A stretch of 64,000 bases of DNA from Paramarasmius palmivorus (Eukaryota; Basidiomycota; Agaricomycetes; Agaricales; Marasmiaceae). The notes under the pieces were generated by a model. The model had not been told where the DNA came from, ran no database searches, and saw nothing but the letters and a program-made list of their open reading frames with translations. Numbering within the stretch: the first letter of the stretch is position 1; the number at the start of each line of letters is the position of its first letter. The DNA is taken from assembly GCA_037176845.1 (NCBI GenBank), contig JAYKXP010000025.1:434001-498000 (forward strand). The letters are read 5' to 3'. The position numbers and the translations under genes were made by a program. Below, in pieces: positions 20,501 to 32,520 of this stretch.

Positions 20501-23500
20501 TTTGTTGCCTGGAAGTTTTGGCTCAACACCTTTTTCTACATCGACTTCTGGCCGAACCCTGAGCTGAGGAAGTTAGTTGCGGATTGGTTGAATACTCTTG
20601 TACGGGATCCTATTTTGGGAAGATGGGATGATGCAATGGTGAGTATTTATATGTTATTGTGGACAACATTACTCATAGATGAATGCCAACAGAATATTGT
20701 CAAGAAATTAAGGAAGGTCGCAAAGGAGTGCAAGAGACTGCATTCACCTGCTCCCGCAAAAGCAAAACCTAAGTCTAGCACAGCAACGTCCCATCACCGG
20801 TCTTCTCAGTCTCATACCCCCACCGCTCACGCTCCAGGTGCAGGTCCCGACGATGTAGTTGCAGGCAAAGAGACGCACACTGGCAAGGAGCATCTATTCG
20901 GTGAAAAGTTTACCCAAGTCACCCGGCAGCTGTCCCAAGCCAAGAAGGAAGAGGACTCTGATGTTGACCTGGATTTACCAGACTACGACGAATCCGTGTC
21001 AAAAGTAGGAACAGGATTACCGCTATCCAGTCTAAGTATATTGCAGAGAACCGACCATGCGCCAGGGCCAGATAGTCCGACTCTCGCTCGTGGTGGAGGT
21101 GGTGCTGGGACCATTGGGTGGGGGAGTTACAGGGGAGAGTTCATCGAATCCCCAGCAACATTGCCAATTCATAGTAACGCGCTATCAAAAGTTCTTGTCA
21201 AAACAATTGGCCGCCTTGGCCGTTGGAAGCGTGTGTTGAATAACCGGCGGCCTAGCACAATTGGTTCTAAGGCGATAGCAGGTGCTGGAGGTGTAGGGGC
21301 AATGGGCGGCTCGATGGGACTTGGTGGTGCATATATCCCTAGCAATGCGTTCGGGATCGGGTTCGAAGTCACGCTAAACAAGGAGAGGGAATTGCTGGAG
21401 GTGAACGGTGGTTTGCAGGAGTATTTGAGAGTTATTGAGGGCCAGCAACAAAGCAGAGTGAATATGAGCGGAAACACAGGTGGCGATCAGCAACCCGCTC
21501 CAAATTTCACTGGAAGGACAGCGAGTATGGCACCTTCTGTATCAACTGTGCGGACATCAAAGGCACCAGATAGGACAAGTGTGGCACCATCCGTTGTGCG
21601 CGAAAGTATATCGCAGCAACAACTTGTCGAGGATGCAAACACCACTAGTGGGTCAGAAAGCGTGGGTGCGGAGAGTCGATCAGAAACGGCGAGTAGAGAT
21701 GACTTCTCAGAAAGATCATCTATTGCGCGCAGTTCTTCCACCGACTCTTTTGGTGTACCCCTGTCGGCCACCAGATCTTCAGCCATGTTTCCTGCCTTTA
21801 CGGCCCCCTATAATTTCGATGTAGTCTCCATTGACGAGCTCTCAGACTCATCTTCTGACAATGAAGCTGAGCCTCCTGTACCGCCCGGACTTCGTAGACT
21901 CCCTCGCAAGTTACCTACTCGCGCTGTCATGGAAGTAGATGATCGTGGAACAGTCTCTTCCATGGGCATCGTGTCCAGGGATTCATATGCCTCCACACGT
22001 TCCTCAATATCCGAACTCAGTGGCGGCGAAGAACATGGGTTAGGGAGAAACATTCACCCCTGGCAGCTCAACTACTTGGTTGACTCCCTCACGGATGATG
22101 AAGACGCTGGAGACGTGGAAGATGCGCTGAAAAGACTAGAAGGGCAGATAAATCCAGAGAAGACGTTGCAAAAGGCAAGCAAGGTGGAAGGGTGGGTCCG
22201 AACGATCCGTGCGAAGATGGCAACAGGTGACTATGACGAGGATGAGAGGCCCCGCTGGCAGGATTCTGAAAGTGACGAGAGCGACGATCAGGACTACGAT
22301 ATTCATGCCAATCCTAATCTGGGAGAAAGCAGCACATCAGTGCAAACGAACGCAATTCCGGTGATAACTCGGCCGGAAAGTGGTGAAATTGGCGCAGCTG
22401 AGCCGATAGATATACCGGTGGTTGCAACTAGTCATACAATCACATCTCCTCCACGGCCGACATCAGAGGCCAAGCCTGCACCCGAGGATGCTGTCCCACT
22501 TGAGATTCTTCAGAGTCGCTTATCTTCGGAGATTCCTTCTGTTCAGCCAACTAGACCTTCTTTCGCCCCCAAGGCCAAGTCTGATGTGTATCGATCGTTC
22601 ATTCTCGGGTATAAAGCAGAGGAGCTTGCTCAACAGTTTGCGATAATTGATAGGGAGTTGATATTGACGGCATCCTTCGATGAGCTTTTGACTGGGGACT
22701 GGATGAACTGCGAGGAGATTGATGTTCTGGATTGGAATCAATTCCAAAAAGATCGTGCACGCTGGAAGGCGGAGTCGCGCTGGCCTGAGCGAACAGGCGC
22801 TCTGGGGAACATTCGTGGCAGGTTCAACCTGGTTGCAAATTTCACAGTGTCTGAGATAGTTCGCAGTCATCCGAGCGAGCGATCTTCCGTTTTCTCCAAG
22901 CTCCTACATATCGCTTGGGTAAGTTTACAGTTAGTCTGGAATTGGAAGGTACTGATGTAGCTGTGTCATCTAGCGCTCATATGAGAGGAATTGTTTTGCC
23001 ACAGTCGTCGCAATCATCACCGGTCTACAGAGCAAATATGTCACGATGGTAATGCGTCGTCTCATCGGTCGCGTAACCTCGTATGACCAGCGACGGTTCC
23101 GGGACCTCAAGCTGTTCATCGCCAATGACAATAATTTCATGCACCTCAATGAGGCGGTCAACAGAATCATGGACATCCAATCGGCCGATGCTCAATCAGG
23201 TATAGCCAGTGCGAATATGGATCCTTCTGGCCGGAACAAGAACGAGACTACAAGCTCACCAGCATGCATTCCTTTCATCGGCACATATCTCTCGCAACTC
23301 TACCAACATCATCAGCTACCCGACCTCATTGATCCTACTGCCCCCGATGAAATCGTGAATATCGACCCGTTAACCTCAAATTTAGACTCACCTGCTCACC
23401 CAGAGATCTTCGATGCCCTTGCTCCCCTTCCTCCTTCGATGCATTTAGAACCCTTAGTCAATGTACACAAGCAACGCCTCATCGCTGGTGTCGTACAATC

Positions 23501-23633
23501 ATTTATCGCCGCTCAGCACCTCGCTAGCCGGATTCAATTCTCAAGAGACAAGAGACTTCACAAACAATGCCTTGAATTGAAGGCGCTAGATTCAGACACC
23601 CTGCAGAGCATGCTTAATTCGTTTTCTGGTTAA
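17565..23633 (+). CDS. Large Ras-family guanine nucleotide exchange factor
   Basis: Five exons (17565-17769, 17825-17978, 18028-20638, 20693-22918, 22974-23633) give 1951 residues. The intron at 20639-20692 is a multiple of three with no stop, but has good splice ends, and removing it restores a compact RasGEF-N motif. An N-terminal segment around residues 70-120 (WELKKRFDAH, YGKKMYRIG) looks folded. About 700 residues of Ser-rich, mostly disordered sequence follow. RasGEF_N lies near 855-1010 ('VTSELDYDELLVFFMTYRTYI', 'VAWKFWLNTFF') and the CDC25-type catalytic domain near 1620-1945 ('AQQFAIIDRELILTASFDEL', 'FNLVANFTVSEIV', 'ATVVAIITGLQSKYV'). The product should load GTP on a small GTPase of the Ras/Rap/Bud class at membranes. 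It belongs with Cdc25, Bud5 and Lte1-type proteins; I cannot say which is the ortholog. Confidence 0.88.
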
Positions 23634-24424
23634 ATATTCGTTATGTATCAGTTATGTTGTTTCGCGCTTTTATGGGACTGTCGATCTTAATTCGTTTATG
23701 ATCATTCTCTGCTTTAACGTACATATATGAGTATCATGACCCCATCCTTCTTTCATTTTTTTGCTATCTGTTCCTAGAGATTTTGTTAACTTGTTATTCG
23801 TGCATTGCATTCCGCTATTGTTTCACAAAGAATGAATTGTACTCTGATTACAGGAAGTGCTGAATGCCAATTCGATGTACGACCTGTGTTCAATATTCTC
23901 GGGCGAATTTGCAGTGTCCGACACTTGCTTCACTGTGAGTGTCCTCTGAAACTGAAAGTACTTAACTCTGAACTTGGCGGTTCAAGCTCAAGGGGCGGGG
24001 GTCCGGCACGCATGTCCCTTTCTGTTTGCTGAGCTCTCTTTGGGAAATACAGGCGTCCCACCCATGATACTAATACATCGGTAGGGCAAAGAACCGATGC
24101 TATTCTGTCGTACCTTCGCAAGTGCCTGATTCAAAACTCAGTCGGAGGCCTCAAACTCCGGCTAATATAGGCACGCCTACCTTGCTTGCTTTACCCAAAA
24201 CTGCTTCAAAGCATGTTAGAAGGACGTATGTGCCTATTTCACTCGCGCGTCCCTTCAAGGGAGTTGAAAGGCATCTCGGTATGTACCTCGGTACCTCGAC
24301 AGGTTCATACGAACCTTTGTCAGTATAAAATAGGGAGGAATGCGAGTGTTCTACCCTATCCTCAACCGACTTTCAGCCATTTGTGTTGCCTTCGCGCTCA
24401 CACCTAGACTAGATATTCAACATC
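23634..24424. other. Intergenic region with a TATA box
   Basis: 791 bases after the Ras GEF stop. It holds the GEF 3' end and the promoter of the small gene at 24425. No coding sequence was recognised. Confidence 0.4.
24324..24330 (+). promoter_or_regulatory. TATA box (TATAAAA)
   Basis: Perfect TATAAAA 95 bases upstream of the ATG at 24425, a spacing that allows a 5' leader of about 60 bases. It supports the reality of the small orphan gene downstream. Confidence 0.6.
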
Positions 24425-24911
24425 ATGTGCTATTTTGTCGTGACTCCCAATCCAGTGGATCCCGAACGGGTTGGAGGACACTAATGGAAGGCGAATGTTT
24501 TTTTTTGTTAAGATCGGTGATGGAGACCCAGAGTTGAACAACCGGTACACTATGAATAACCCAAGTACCTTTCCGTCTTTGATAGCGAACACACTCGAAC
24601 TCAGCCTTGACTCCAGACGCTCCCAGCCGTCTCCGCTAATTGACGCCGGATCTATACACCCTCATGATCGAGTCGGTAGTATGTATTAAATTGCCAGTAC
24701 AGTTTCCGATGACTGACATCTTCGACTAGCGACTGAATGGTACCGGGTCTATCCGCGTGCTCCTGGTGACCAAAATTACAATGGGGCTGGCAATATCCTT
24801 CCCGATCCAAACCTACTAGCTGCTCGGAACGATATACAGCAACTTTCGGCTGATCTGGTTGCGCAACAATTTCCACACTTTGAATTTCACCAACCAAGGA
24901 GTCGTCGGTAA
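24425..24911 (+). CDS. Small orphan protein
   Basis: Three exons (24425-24469, 24513-24675, 24730-24911) join to 129 residues starting MCYFVVTPNPVDPER. The first intron is 43 bases with a CTAAT branch-like site and a strong T-run before its AG; both introns keep the frame. The protein is polar, with a Ser/Pro-rich middle and an Asn/Gln/Leu-rich end, and has no signal peptide, membrane segment or known motif. The upstream TATA box and clean intron structure are the main evidence for a real gene. Function not recognised. Confidence 0.55.
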
Positions 24912-25026
24912 CATGGGCCACTTTGCAGACCGTGTTATCCAGATACCAGTGATAGATTACACTTGGTTGTAGAGGTAGCAACGTAAACATCTCGTCCTAA
25001 ATCGAGTCGGGACGTTGCCCGGATCT

Positions 25027-25761
25027 CTACTGTTTCTTCTTCGATGCAAGCTTTTTCAATTCTTCGCGCTCAGACCACCTTGCATACACCTGACCGGCCT
25101 TTGAAACAATATCAGTGACCAACCATCCGTCCAAGAGCACGACTTCGCACCTGCAGTGTCAAGATAGCCCCAAGACACACGATGACGATGACATTAGCCG
25201 CTGAGAGTACTCTCATGGCTTCTATACTATCCGCCTTCGTGTCGACATCGAGTGGATTCACCGTGGTCCCCAACATAGGTACGATGACCGTGATGTAAAC
25301 GGCAATTGCGAAAACGTAGACACCTGCGTCGAGATATGAGTATTCGCTTCGTATCCCCACGAAGATGCGACGTACACAGGCTCGACCCATCAAAGAACAT
25401 TGCGCTGTCGTCCCATTTATGAAGCTTTGTAACCATCCCAATCAGTCCAACTCCAATCATTCCATGTAGTAAAGCCTGCTCTCCCTGATTAGTTGAAAAT
25501 AGAATTGGTTCAACGACGCGCTGACTTTGATAGCTGGTGGGGCATTGTAGAATATCGTATAGAATTTAAAGCCATCAGCAAGGTCCTGTTCGTTGAGGTC
25601 TCCCCATAGAAGTCGGTAATCGACATTGAAGCAAATGAAAAGTATTCCTGTTCAATTTCGAGGGAAAATGAGTAAACAAACGGGTTAGACGACCCGAAAT
25701 TTGGCGACAAACCTAGAAAAAAGCAAACCGGTACGAGAACTGCTGCCTGCCTGAATCCCAT
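25027..25761 (-). CDS. SHR3: SHR3-type ER chaperone for amino acid permeases
   Basis: Five exons on the minus strand give about 170 residues. Shr3 is an ER membrane protein that keeps amino acid permeases folded and packages them for COPII export. Seen: an N-terminal membrane helix (MGFRQAAVLVPVCFFLGILF), the family motif 'FYTIFYNAPPAIK' with the Ala-Pro-Pro core, a second helix (LLHGMIGVGLIGMV) followed by 'KLHKWDDSAMFFDG', then helices three and four ('YVFAIAVYITVIVPML' and 'ANVIVIVCLGAILTL'). The C-terminus ends in KKKQ, a KKxx ER-retrieval signal as expected. The four-helix layout and short cytosolic tail match the family; the protein is a little shorter than yeast Shr3. Start fixed by the conserved MGF opening. 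Confidence 0.9.
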
Positions 25762-26024
25762 GGCTGATACAGTCTGGGAAAACCTGGGGAAATTGCCCGA
25801 AGCCTTGCGAGTTGGCCGTACGGGATCAAGACGTGTCTTCTAGCACAGCCACGTATTATTATTCGGTCAACAACGTTAACGTTACTGGTACTACAGGTAC
25901 GTACTGACTATAGGCAACTTGTTCTAAATTCTTTAGGCTTCCTGTAGGCTGTGATAATTCATAGACATAGACCGCGTAAATAATTTATGTACAGCATCAA
26001 AAACAATATGACAACGACTACAGT

Positions 26025-27519
26025 TCATACATAGTAATCCTGAATCTTGAGGTTCTTAACTTGAAATACAGCATCAGAATTATCCTGGGCAATACGAGCC
26101 ACTTTCCGGTCATGCACGTTCTTGGTCCGCGCTCGCACATACTCTGTGAACATCACTTGAGTTACATCAAAAGTCGTGTGAAAGTTCGAGCCTACCATAG
26201 CCGGTGACTGCATCCTTTGCGGAGGCCTTCTCATCTTCCTCAGTCAGGTATCCTTCGCGTCTGAGAACTGGACTTGGTGCTGGAATCATCGGGACCTGGT
26301 CGTTAGGCCTGACGAAGTAGAAGAGACCGAGCCGGTCTAGGTTCGCTTGATCTGGAGGTGGACGAACGACTCGATGAATCGCACTTTTAATGTATCCCTA
26401 GAAATATTTTTAGTAGGGGCACTAGTAGGGGCATTCAGAGGAACGCTGAGTTACTTACTTTCGTCAGAAACGAAAGAGTATCTGCAGCGTTACATACAAC
26501 TCCCCCCGGGATATGCTTGACCCATTTCCACTCATTGTCCGGGGTGCGTATTTGAAGCCTACGCAAGTCATTCTTTGCATCGTTAAACCTATGTAGACGG
26601 CTTACGCAGACACAGGTTGCGAAAAGAGTAATGTGAGAGAACCAAAGTCTACGTTCGATGGTTAGGTCGAGCACAAAAAGCAACACTACAGCATACCAGT
26701 ATGCCCCGCGAGCCACTGATCGCCGACCTTCTTGTCTTCCGAATCAGGCCGTGCATGATACAATATCTACAAAGGATAAGCTGCCGTCTAGGAGGTCTAA
26801 TGCTATGGATTGTACTTGCATAACGGGTATGATCTTCCGATCGTTCGTCGAACTGGTGTCGGTCAACAAAGTAGTTTTCTGGCAGCTCCAGTATGATAGC
26901 GAAGAGAATTAGGGTCTTGCGGATAATATTCTCCCAAAGTAATCTATTAAAGGTTGCCATTTCATCTTCAAACTGCTGAATGAACTCATGGCGAGGAACC
27001 GTGTCAAGCGCCGGGGTGAACTTTGGAACGTTGAGCTGAAAAGAGAAAGGTGTCAGCCACCCATAGCCTTACTATCTGGAATGAAAGATATGTGCACCAC
27101 TTCTTTGTTTTCCTTGACGTCGGTATTCCCTACAAATCGTGTGGGTTCATGATATCCAAAGTTACTGTAGATTTGGTCGTCAGATGAGCCTCTGAGTGGC
27201 ATTAACAAAGCACTCACTTCCCGACAGTAACATCACAAGGGACCTTTCTCTTTTCCTCGAGGGGTAACTTGAAAAAGGTGTTCGCAATGGAGAACTGCCT
27301 ATTGACCAGCTCCTGAGGAATGCCCGAGCCTACAACATTCCAAAAGCCCCACACTTTCACTGCATCCCTCAACTCGTTCGCAAGCTCTTGTTTACCTCCA
27401 GGCGCATCGAATTTAGAGATATCGATTGTCTGCAAAGGTGCCCAGTCGAGTGTAGCAGTCGTTGCTGGAGGACTGTTCCAGGTTTCGACTTGGGGCTTGG
27501 TATTGACAAGTGCTGGCAT
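26025..27519 (-). CDS. 2-oxoglutarate/Fe(II) oxygenase, IPNS-like, copy A
   Basis: Seven or so exons on the minus strand, about 360 residues. The DIOX_N part is 'LQTIDISKFDAPGGKQELAN ... VKVWGFWNVVGSGIPQE', and the catalytic jelly-roll has GHTDFGSLTLLF (His and Asp ligands) and AIHRVVRPP (second His, plus Arg for 2-oxoglutarate). The protein should oxidise a small molecule with Fe(II) and 2-oxoglutarate. It belongs to the isopenicillin N synthase/clavaminate synthase-like superfamily; the substrate is unknown. It ends 'QVKNLKIQDYYV', almost the same as the neighbouring copy B. Intron positions are shared with copy B (for example after GHT and before LQIRTPD), so the pair comes from DNA-level tandem duplication, not retroposition. 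Confidence 0.9.
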
Positions 27520-27960
27520 TGTTCCAAAGACACTGGGGGATACGGCGAGAAAAAGCTGTTTTCTGAGAGATCGAATGAGTTAGAATGCTGTCTCACGACA
27601 CAGTATAAAGATAGCAAATCCCCCACCGCATCAGGTCAGAGGGTCAACGAAGACTCAGCTGACAGAATTGAGGTTCTCGTAACATTAAGTGGTTAGAAAG
27701 ACTTGAAGCTCGAGGTATCGAGTGCATATCCATGGTAGAAAGCGATAGAAATTCGATTGTCCAAGGGTAATGCTATCGTGTCGGCGTAAGGAAAATTGTG
27801 TTCGGTGTTTGCCGGGCCGCTTAGGCACAGCTTAGGCAGTAGGAATTAAGCGCCCATGCTTTCAAGCAAAATTAAAAGTGGTCGTAGCCGTGGGTACATT
27901 TTTACATCCTGTAGATACACATACATCCCTCAATGTGGTATTAAATAGCATACTGACCCT
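27520..27960. other. Spacer between the two oxygenase copies
   Basis: 441 bases that carry the promoter of copy A and the 3' end of copy B. No coding potential was seen. Confidence 0.4.
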
Positions 27961-29439
27961 TTACACATAGTAATCCTGAACCTGGAGGTTCTTGACCTGG
28001 AATACAGCATCGGGATTGTCCTGGGCGATACGTGTTGCTTTCCGATCGTGAACATTCTTGACTCGGGCGCGTACATATTCTGTGCAAGTCCGTCGAGTTT
28101 TAGTAGCAAAGAGACATACATAAATGCCAACGTACCATAACCAGTAACGGCATCCTTTTCTGACTGCTTCTCGTCTTCCTTAGTCAGGTATCCTTCACGT
28201 TTGAGGACCGGACTCGGAGCTGGGATCATTGGAACCTTATCCCCAGGCCTGACAAAGTAGAAGAGACCAAGGCGTTCAAGGCTCGCTTGGTCCGGAGGTG
28301 GACGGACGACACGGTGAATCGTGCTCTTGATGTATCCCTGGGAAGAATTTTGATGATGAACGTGTTCTCGGAGAATCGAATGGGTACCATACCTTCGTCA
28401 AGAATGAAAGAGTATCGGCGGCATTACATACAATGCCCCCGGGGACATGCTTGACCCACTTCCACTCGTTGTCAGGGGTTCGTATTTGAAGCCTGGAGTA
28501 GCGAATCAGAAGGTGTCGGTTTATGAATAGGCATGCCTTACGCAGCGACCGATTGAGAAAATAGTAACGTGAGAGACCCAAAGTCTGCAGTCATCAAGTC
28601 ACTGCGCGTGTTAGAGGTAAAGACGTCAACATACCGGTATGTCCTGCACTCCATTGGTCACCGATCTTCTTGTCTTCTGAAGCAGGCCGAGGATGGTATA
28701 TCATCTGCGAAACAGTCAGCTGCGGCTGCCTGTGAGCTGGATTCCACTCACGTAACGAAGATGGTCCTCCGACTGGTCGTCGTAGTGATGTCGGTCGACG
28801 AAATAGTCCTCGGGGAGCTCAAGAATGATGGCGAAGAGGATAAAGATCTTGCGAATTACATTCTCCCAAACGAGTCGATGGAAAGGCCTAATTTCATCCT
28901 CAAACTTTCTGATGAGGTCATGGCGAGAGACATTCTCGTATTCCGGAATATATTTCGGAAGATTGAGCTGTAGAGAGGAGCTCATAAGTCCTCTATCCCA
29001 AAGTAATGGTGCTAGGAACACACCATTTCCATATTCTCTTTTACATCGGTATTCCCAATAAACCGTGTTGGCTCACGATATCCGAAGTAACTATTAACGA
29101 TATGGTCAGAAGAGCTAAGGCACTGTGACTGACCATCACTTACTTTCCAACTGTGAAATCACAAACAACCTTTCTCTTTTCTTCGAGTGGTAGCTTGAAG
29201 AAAGTGTTCGCGATAGAGAGCTGTCTGTCGAGCTCTTCCTGCGAGATTCCTGTGCCTGTGACGGTCCAGAATCCCCATCGCTTCACTGCATCCCTAAGGT
29301 CGTCCGCGAGCTGTTGTTTACCGCCAGGTGCATCAAACTTGGAGAGGTCGATGGTCTGCAATGGCGCCCAGTCAAGTGTAGCAGTAGTTGCCGGATGACT
29401 GGTCCAAGTTTCGAGCTGGGGTTTGACGAGTGCGGGCAT
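27961..29439 (-). CDS. 2-oxoglutarate/Fe(II) oxygenase, IPNS-like, copy B
   Basis: Tandem partner of the gene at 26025, same strand and exon layout, about 360 residues. N-terminus MPALVKPQLETWTS; DIOX_N 'IDLSKFDAPGGKQQLADDLR'; core motifs GHTDFGSLTLLF and TIHRVVRPP with all Fe(II) and 2-oxoglutarate ligands; C-terminus 'QVKNLQVQDYYV'. Shared blocks include 'EPTRF.GNTDVKEN' and 'LFAIILELPE.YFVDRH'. The copies differ most in the segment after GNTDVKEN, which in this superfamily lies near the active-site entrance, so substrate choice could have diverged (inference). The start is the ATG at 29439; the frame is open farther upstream but family length favours this Met. It is divergent to an MFS transporter 0.7 kb away. 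Confidence 0.9.
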
Positions 29440-30164
29440 AGTTCCGAATAGTACAGAAGCAGCGCAAGTAAGGTCACGTAGAGAAGTATCGTCGGAAACC
29501 TGTCCCACGACAGCTTTTAAAGATGGTAAATCTGGTATTTCTCTCCCACTTGATCATATCAGAAGTTCAAATGACGGTCCGGAATCTGAAATCACCAAAT
29601 TATTACGCCATTCAAAAGGAAAGAAGAGAGGGTTTCACCGACCACGACGATTGCGCAAGAAGAACTCCAAATGATGCTTTCAGGACCATCACTAGAACCC
29701 CAATTTGATAGAGTCAAATGATATAGGACTTTTGAGATATTAAAAGAGAATGCTGCTGAAGAAGGGACATCGTAGAGACAAACAGTATGTTGTCGTTGTC
29801 GTCGACGTTGAGGAAAGACTGCACTCGGCATTTCCCGACACGCGTTGACGCGTCAAAATTCCTGTCCTCCAACCTTTCTTCCCAACCACCACAACCATAA
29901 AACTCGGCGCTCGCTTGTAACTCTGCTCTCGTGCTCTCTAACTACTCTGATTGGGCGATAAGATGGGGTATAAACGGTATTCTTACTAGAATATCAAGCC
30001 GAATGACCAGGCTCATCGGAAATATAGGACTCCCAGGTTCCTTCCAAGTTCCTAGCACCAAAACTGACGTCTTAGGTCAGGTGAAAGTCGTTACCACCAG
30101 GAAGTTTAAAATGTCGAAGACACTCCCGAAAGATCCTTGAGGCCCGCCCTCTTCAGTTCTCAAC
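29440..30164. other. Divergent promoter region between oxygenase B and the MFS transporter
   Basis: 725 bases. Frames open on the plus strand (29931-30140) have no ATG start or motif and probably belong to the 5' leader. The arrangement allows shared control of the oxygenase and the transporter. Confidence 0.4.
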
Positions 30165-32014
30165 ATGTCTACTCCTTCGAAACGATCCAGCATCGAAAAA
30201 GACGCTTCGTTAGATCGGCAATCACAGCTCCCTGTTCAACAGCAAAACAGCGAAGCAGAGACCGATCCCATATCCTCGGAAGATTGGGCGCGGATTCGAA
30301 AACGGATAGGTGAGCTACCCGTGCATTACTTCCGATGGGTACTTGACTGAGGTGTATATTCGTGAAGATATCCGCTTAATGCCTTGGTTGTGCCTCACCT
30401 ATTTGATCATGCGTATAGACGTCAACAATATAGCCAACGCCGCCATCATGAATCTGGAACAAGGCACTGGGATCAAGCAGCAACTAGGATTAAGTGCGCA
30501 AGACTGGAACTGGGCCATTTCGTGCTTCTTCTATCCATATATGTTTCTCGAGCCAGTCTCTACGTTGCTAATGAAACGTACAACGTATGTAACACTCCTC
30601 GCTTCCCTTACACTCTTCTGACCGACAATCTATATAGGCCGAGCTTCTGGATCGGTCGCCTCATGATTATGTGGGGCATAATCGTCATGTGCATTGGTGC
30701 AGTGAAAAACTATGCTGGTCTCATTGCAACACGAACGTGTGAGTAAACCAGTCATCCCGTTTATTCGATTTTGACAAACTCTCCTTCAGTGCTGGGAGCA
30801 GCAGAAGCCGGTTATTATCCCTGCGTCATCTATTACCTGGCATTTTGGTTCCCACCGGAGGAACTTGCGTTGCGTATTGCTCTTTTCTACTCGTTTGGTC
30901 AGGCTAGTGGATTTGTTGGTGGTTTCCTTGCCTTTGCGATATCGTACATGAATGGGCTTGGTGGCTTATCGGGTTGGCGATGGCTATTTATTATCGGTGC
31001 GATTCACGCTCGTCCTTTGTTCTCAGATACTAACGATCTACGTCATAGAGGGTATTCCTGCTGTGCTTATGGGCGTAACGACTCTCTTCATCATGCCCGA
31101 TTATCCTCAGACAGCCAAGTTCCTAACCCCACAAGAAAGAGAATATGTTGCCAATCGGCTGTCGAAAGACGCCCCAACGAAGAATGCGAAGACATGGGAC
31201 ACCGAGCAAGCCATCGGGCTATTCAAGGATCCTAGCTTCTGGTCTTTCACTGCAGTGTGGTTTTGTCATGCAGTCGGAGGATTCGGACTCGGTTATGTTC
31301 TCCCTACCGTCATCTATGAGCTTGGTGAGTATCTTATCGGTGGCCAACCACAGATGCTAGAAGCACGTTCTCATTCTCAATTCCATTCAGGATTCACAAC
31401 TACTGCCATAGCAAACGTACTCTCGATGCCACCCACGGCGTGCACATTCCTCGTATTGAACGCTCTTGGATACTTGGTGCAAAGGAAAGGGTGGAATCCC
31501 TACAGGGTTGCGATGGGTTTGGAGTTTACGAACATCATCTGCTGCATCTTGCAACTCACGGTCAAGGTCCGAGTTTCCACTTTAGACGAAGCATAATTGA
31601 CTTACCCCATCCACAGGTGACTGTCATCCGATACTTATCGTTGATCGTCGCCACTGCCACCGCTGGATCAGTGTATCCAATATTATGGCCCAATCGTGTC
31701 AAGGCTGCTCGTGGTACCACAGCCGCTGGTCTCGCTATCGGCCTTACGAATGCTACAGCTCAATTCTCTGGGATACTAGGACCCCAGGTGTTCTCAAGTA
31801 AGTCATTTGCTGCGTGTTTCTTGACATCTGTCATGCTAATCGGCTCTTGATAGCTATATACGGACCAACGTACAGGGTTTCATTTATTGTGTGTGCCGGG
31901 CTTTTGGTGGGCGCTATTGTTTCGATTGCGGTGTCTGGTTTGTTGACGGGGGAACTGAGGAAGCGAGGAGATAAGGAGAAGGAGACAACAGAAGGCATTG
32001 GCTCAAAAGCTTGA
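30165..32014 (+). CDS. MFS transporter, Dal5/allantoate permease (ACS) family
   Basis: Eight exons (30165-30309, 30368-30584, 30638-30738, 30790-30996, 31049-31324, 31391-31566, 31617-31797, 31854-32014) sum to 487 residues. The first intron removes the stop between 'ARIRKRI' and 'DIRLMPWLCLTYLI', restoring the motif at the start of helix 1; 'RIDVNNIANAAI' follows. Later signatures: 'LLGAAEAGYYPCVIYYLAFW', 'ASGFVGGFLAF', 'GWRWLFIIEGIPAVLMGV', 'IMPDYPQTAKFLTPQEREY' (central loop) and 'IGLTNATAQFSG', giving about 12 helices with both termini in the cytosol. This is a plasma-membrane symporter of the anion:cation symporter class that takes up small carboxylates, vitamins or ureides. The canonical DRVNIGNA is changed to DVNNIANA. 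Substrate unknown; proximity to two oxygenases hints at shared catabolism. Confidence 0.9.
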
Positions 32015-32140
32015 CTATACGATTATGACTCACAAAGGTGCTGAACATGCTGTAGAAATGCTATAGAACGTTCTTGATAGGACCCACATTTCAGCCTCGT
32101 TTTAATCAAACCTTGAGCTTAATTCTGGCTTGCTTGCCGT

Positions 32141-32146
32141 TATAAA
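32141..32146 (+). promoter_or_regulatory. TATA box (TATAAA)
   Basis: TATAAA 53 bases before the ATG at 32199, with a pyrimidine-rich stretch between. This is typical of strongly expressed fungal genes for small secreted proteins. Confidence 0.6.
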
Positions 32147-32198
32147 GGTTCACTTTGGCTTTCAAACCCCCCACTTGGCTTTGCCCTTTTTGCCCAGC

Positions 32199-32520
32199 AT
32201 GCGCTTCACCACTAGTATCCTCGTAACGCCTCTCGTCCTCCTGCTCACTGGAATTCAAGGAGTCGCTGGAGGACCTATTGCCTATGGCCTATGCCAGACC
32301 GGTGAGTGACCATCTATGGCATTGCCGTCGACCTACCGCTAAGCCGCAACGCCCAGGTTGTAACACCGTAGCAGTCGCCTGCTATGCTGCAGCAGGTTTC
32401 ACCTTTGGCACCGTTATCGCTGCACCAGCAGCACCCGCTGCCATCCTAGCTTGTAACGCCGCTTTGGGCACTTGCTCCGCAACGTGTGCCACTGTAGCGC
32501 TTTTGGCTCCTACTCCTTGA
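32199..32520 (+). CDS. Small secreted cysteine-rich protein
   Basis: Two exons (32199-32301, 32357-32520) give 88 residues. A clear signal peptide occupies about residues 1-24 (MRFTTSILVTPLVLLLTGIQ, then VAGG). The mature protein is about 64 residues with the pattern GLCQTGCN, VACYAAAGFTFGTV, PAAILACNAALGTCSATC: seven cysteines, with glycine- and alanine-rich helical stretches between. I recall similar 'CQxGCN...ACYxAAG...FGTV...CNxxxGxC' proteins of unknown function across fungi and also in invertebrates, so this is probably an ancient family and not a lineage-specific effector. Likely disulfide-bonded and extracellular. The intron splits the first Cys pair region. Complete gene with its own TATA box. 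Confidence 0.82.

Noticed and set aside
20639..20692. In-frame 18-codon insert in the Ras GEF
   Set aside because: It has good donor and acceptor ends and interrupts the RasGEF_N motif, so it is modelled as an intron.
29931..30140. Frame just upstream of the MFS transporter
   Set aside because: No ATG start and not joinable to the transporter; treated as 5' leader.
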